Assembly (NCBI GenBank): GCA_025924295.1
Contig: JAICEG010000246.1
Coordinates: 1 to 7,904 of the forward strand
Direction of reading: 5' to 3'
DNA: 7,904 nt
Origin: Vicinamibacteria bacterium
GTDB lineage: Bacteria > Acidobacteriota > Vicinamibacteria > Vicinamibacterales > UBA2999
Shown: one piece after another, positions 6,491-7,904 of the stretch
Layout of the letters: every line of letters begins with the position of its first letter
How positions within the stretch are numbered: position 1 is the stretch's first letter
Notes under the pieces: generated by a model
Told to the model about the DNA's origin: nothing
The model's input: the letters and a program-made list of their open reading frames with translations, nothing else
Database searches by the model: none
Translations under genes and position numbers: made by a program

Positions 6491-6612
6491 AAGCAGTCAG
6501 CAGTCATCAGTCGGCGCGTGGGATGGGACACTCACCTCGCAGACCGGGGTAGCCTGCGTTCCCAGCGGTAAGCTCCCACCCGCGCCGGCCGACTGACGAC
6601 AGCTCACTGCTT
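6491..6612. repeat. 122-bp element with long terminal inverted repeats
   Basis: The left arm 6491-6514 and the right arm 6589-6612 are complementary at 21 of 24 positions. After a 4-nt bulge (6585-6588) pairing continues with CGCG (6515-6518 with 6581-6584) and TGGGA/TCCCA (6519-6523 with 6574-6578). Inner helices are TGGGA/TCCCA (6524-6528 with 6560-6564) and CGCAG/CTGCG (6538-6542 with 6554-6558). The left arm is made of three heptamers, CAGTCAG, CAGTCAT and CAGTCGG (6494-6514). A GCTTGG/CCAAGC hairpin (6479-6494) overlaps its left end. No flanking target-site duplication and no coding sequence are visible. It may be a MITE-like non-autonomous element or a structured untranslated RNA; neither is shown. 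Confidence 0.7.
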
Positions 6613-6641
6613 CCACCTTCGCTGCTACGCAGCTTCGGCGG
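6613..6641. repeat. Hairpin with symmetric GAA/GAA internal loop just after murD
   Basis: On the minus strand the order is CCGCC, GAA, GCTGC, GTA (loop), GCAGC, GAA, GGTGG. Two 5-bp helices (one G-T pair in the outer one) flank a symmetric GAA/GAA internal loop, which in RNA could form sheared G-A pairs. It begins 11 nt after the murD stop and has no T run behind it, so it is not a standard intrinsic terminator. From memory, palindromes of the form CCGCCGAAGC to GCGAAGGCGG are frequent between genes in Acidobacteriota and similar soil bacteria; I could not check this. Confidence 0.65.
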
Positions 6642-6652
6642 ACGAGCCCCCG

Positions 6653-7904
6653 TCACGAACGTTCACGTAGTCTTGCGACCTCCTCTTTGAACACGCGTCC
6701 TCGTTCCGCGTAATCCCGAAACCAGTCGAAGCTTGCGCAGGCTGGCGCCAGCAGGACGACGCCGTCAGGACGCGCTGCCTGGTAGCCACGCTCGACCGCC
6801 TCTCGCATCGACGCGGCATCGACGACCGGCACCACGTCAGCAAGTGCTTCGCGGACCAGAGGCGCCGCTTCTCCCATCGCCACGACTGCGCGGCCGCGCG
6901 ATCGGACGGCGTCCCGCAAATCGCGGAAGTCGCCTCCCTTGAAGTGACCCCCGATCAGCACCACGACACGTCCCTCGAAGCTCTCAATCGATTGCCGTGC
7001 CGCCTCGATGTTCGTGGCCTTCGAGTCGTTGACGAAGCTCACGTCGCCAATGCGCCCCGCCGGCTCCATGACGTGCTCGAGACCGTGAAAGCCTGCCAGG
7101 GAGGCGCGCATCGCGCTCGTGCTGATTCCGGCGACCGCTGCCGTCGCCACCGCGGCGACGACGTTTCCCAGCATGTGCCTGCCCTTCAGCTCAACGGCCG
7201 ACACAGGCAACAACCGTTCTGTCGCCGTTCCCGTGCGCCGGACGATCCAGTCGCCGTCCACCGAGTAGCCGTGACTCGTCGATCCAAATGGCGAGAATCC
7301 CACGCGCGTGGCAGTAATCCCTTCGCTGTGTGCCATCACCGTCGGATCGTCGAGATTGACCACGGCCCAATCACCGGCACGTTGATTCGCGAAGATCCGC
7401 GCCTTGGCGGCGGCGTACGCGTCGACCGTTGGATGACGATCCAGATGGTCGTCCGCGAGGTTGAGCCACAGCGCGATCCAGGGGCGGAACGTCGTCGTCA
7501 TCTCGAGCTGAAAGCTGCTGACTTCGACCGCGTGAATCGTGTCCGGCGTCGAATCGTCGACCTGCGACGACAACGGGACGCCGATGTTGCCACCCACGAG
7601 GACAGGCCGGCCGTCGGCCGCAATCATTCGACCGAGCAGCGTCGTCGTTGTCGACTTCCCCTTGGTGCCAGTGATCGCGATGACGCGACCACGAAGCCAT
7701 CGGGACGCGAGCTCGAGCTCACCGATGACGTCCACTCCGCGCTGCCGGGCAGCGACGAGATGGGGTTCTTCGGGCGAAACACCTGGACTCGTGACCACCA
7801 GGTCGGCGGCGTCAAAGGTCGCCTGAGTGTGGCCACCACGCTCCACGTCGATGCCCGCCTCCCGCAACGCCGAGGCGCCGTCGAAGTCCTTCCGCTGCTC
7901 GGTC
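6653..7904 (-). CDS. murD: UDP-N-acetylmuramoyl-L-alanine--D-glutamate ligase MurD, missing its N-terminus
   Basis: MurD is the cytoplasmic ATP-dependent ligase that adds D-glutamate to UDP-MurNAc-L-Ala. The frame is open to the right edge, giving 416 complete codons, so only about 30-40 N-terminal residues are missing against a usual 440-460. In fragment numbering it shows the end of the UDP-binding domain (VVTSPGVSPEEP, 36-47), the P-loop ITGTKGKSTTTT (77-88), EVSSFQLE (127-134), NLADDHLDRH (148-157) and AAAKARI (164-170), whose Lys167 matches the carbamylated lysine. NDSKATN (292-298), GGHFKGGDF (319-327) and LLAPACASFDWF (384-395) follow. Two usually conserved spots differ: HMLGN instead of HNxxN (243-247) and HVME instead of HRxE (277-280). 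A TTG at 7867-7865 is not the start, because homologous sequence continues upstream of it. The stop is TGA at 6655-6653. A 308-bp gap follows before ftsW. Confidence 0.95.
   Translation of the reverse strand, partial: TEQRKDFDGASALREAGIDVERGGHTQATFDAADLVVTSPGVSPEEPHLVAARQRGVDVIGELELASRWLRGRVIAITGTKGKSTTTTLLGRMIAADGRPVLVGGNIGVPLSSQVDDSTPDTIHAVEVSSFQLEMTTTFRPWIALWLNLADDHLDRHPTVDAYAAAKARIFANQRAGDWAVVNLDDPTVMAHSEGITATRVGFSPFGSTSHGYSVDGDWIVRRTGTATERLLPVSAVELKGRHMLGNVVAAVATAAVAGISTSAMRASLAGFHGLEHVMEPAGRIGDVSFVNDSKATNIEAARQSIESFEGRVVVLIGGHFKGGDFRDLRDAVRSRGRAVVAMGEAAPLVREALADVVPVVDAASMREAVERGYQAARPDGVVLLAPACASFDWFRDYAERGRVFKEEVARLRERS

Larger units (their letters stand above)
6345..6652. other. Gene-free, palindrome-filled murD-ftsW intergenic region
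   Basis: This 308-bp stretch is the only long gap in the window. I see no coding sequence, tRNA or convincing sigma-70 promoter in it. About 250 bp, from 6390 to 6641, are a nearly unbroken series of inverted repeats. Listed by plus-strand position they are 6390-6415, 6416-6428 (CTACG, 3-nt loop, CGTAG), 6429-6454, 6455-6476, 6479-6494, 6491-6612 and 6613-6641. Several begin at the base after the previous one ends. The region looks like an accumulation of dispersed intergenic palindromes. Transcription of the cluster through it would give a heavily folded RNA between murD and ftsW. Confidence 0.75.

Noticed and set aside
5692..6531. Minus-strand frame (279 codons) starting in the murD-ftsW gap and overlapping ftsW in another frame
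   Set aside because: Its downstream part is Arg/Pro/Ala-rich and hydrophilic, an out-of-frame reading of ftsW. Its upstream part runs through the palindromes and has no homology I recognise.
7865..7867. TTG as the start codon of murD
   Set aside because: The frame stays open to the window edge and the fragment lacks the N-terminal UDP-binding strand every MurD has, so the true start lies beyond 7904.

Overview
The window is a stretch of a division and cell wall (dcw) gene cluster from a high-GC, Gram-negative-type bacterium. Every real gene lies on the minus strand. In the direction of transcription, from high to low coordinates, the order is murD (N-terminus cut by the right edge), ftsW, murG, murC, ftsQ, ftsA, ftsZ (C-terminus cut by the left edge). 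All seven are recognised from family motifs in the translations. The GC content, the protein style and the type of intergenic repeat make me think of a soil or sediment Acidobacteriota lineage, possibly Vicinamibacteria. That is an impression from memory, not something a marker gene here proves.

Layout: ftsZ 1-511 (partial), ftsA 549-1778, ftsQ 1805-2668, murC 2665-4077, murG 4142-5227, ftsW 5247-6344, murD 6653-7904 (partial). From ftsW to ftsZ the genes are tightly packed, with gaps of 19, 64, -4, 26 and 37 bp, so they probably form one operon. MurD adds D-Glu to UDP-MurNAc-L-Ala and MurC adds the first L-Ala. MurG makes lipid II, FtsW polymerises it at the septum, and FtsQ, FtsA and FtsZ build and anchor the divisome. 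murB and ddl, which often sit between murC and ftsQ, are absent there: murC overlaps ftsQ by 4 nt.

The exception to this packing is the 308-bp gap between murD and ftsW (6345-6652). It contains no gene but is filled almost end to end with inverted repeats. These are a hairpin with symmetric internal loops just after the murD stop, a ~122-bp long inverted repeat whose arms include 7-bp tandem units, a 7-bp-stem hairpin, and two 33-bp palindromes of one family set head to head with compensatory changes in their stems. The last palindrome before ftsW is followed by five T residues on the transcribed strand and looks like a terminator or attenuator. A second degenerate 7-bp tandem repeat fills the murG-murC gap. 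These repeat tracts are the least ordinary part of the window. No mobile-element gene, CRISPR array, tRNA or rRNA was seen.
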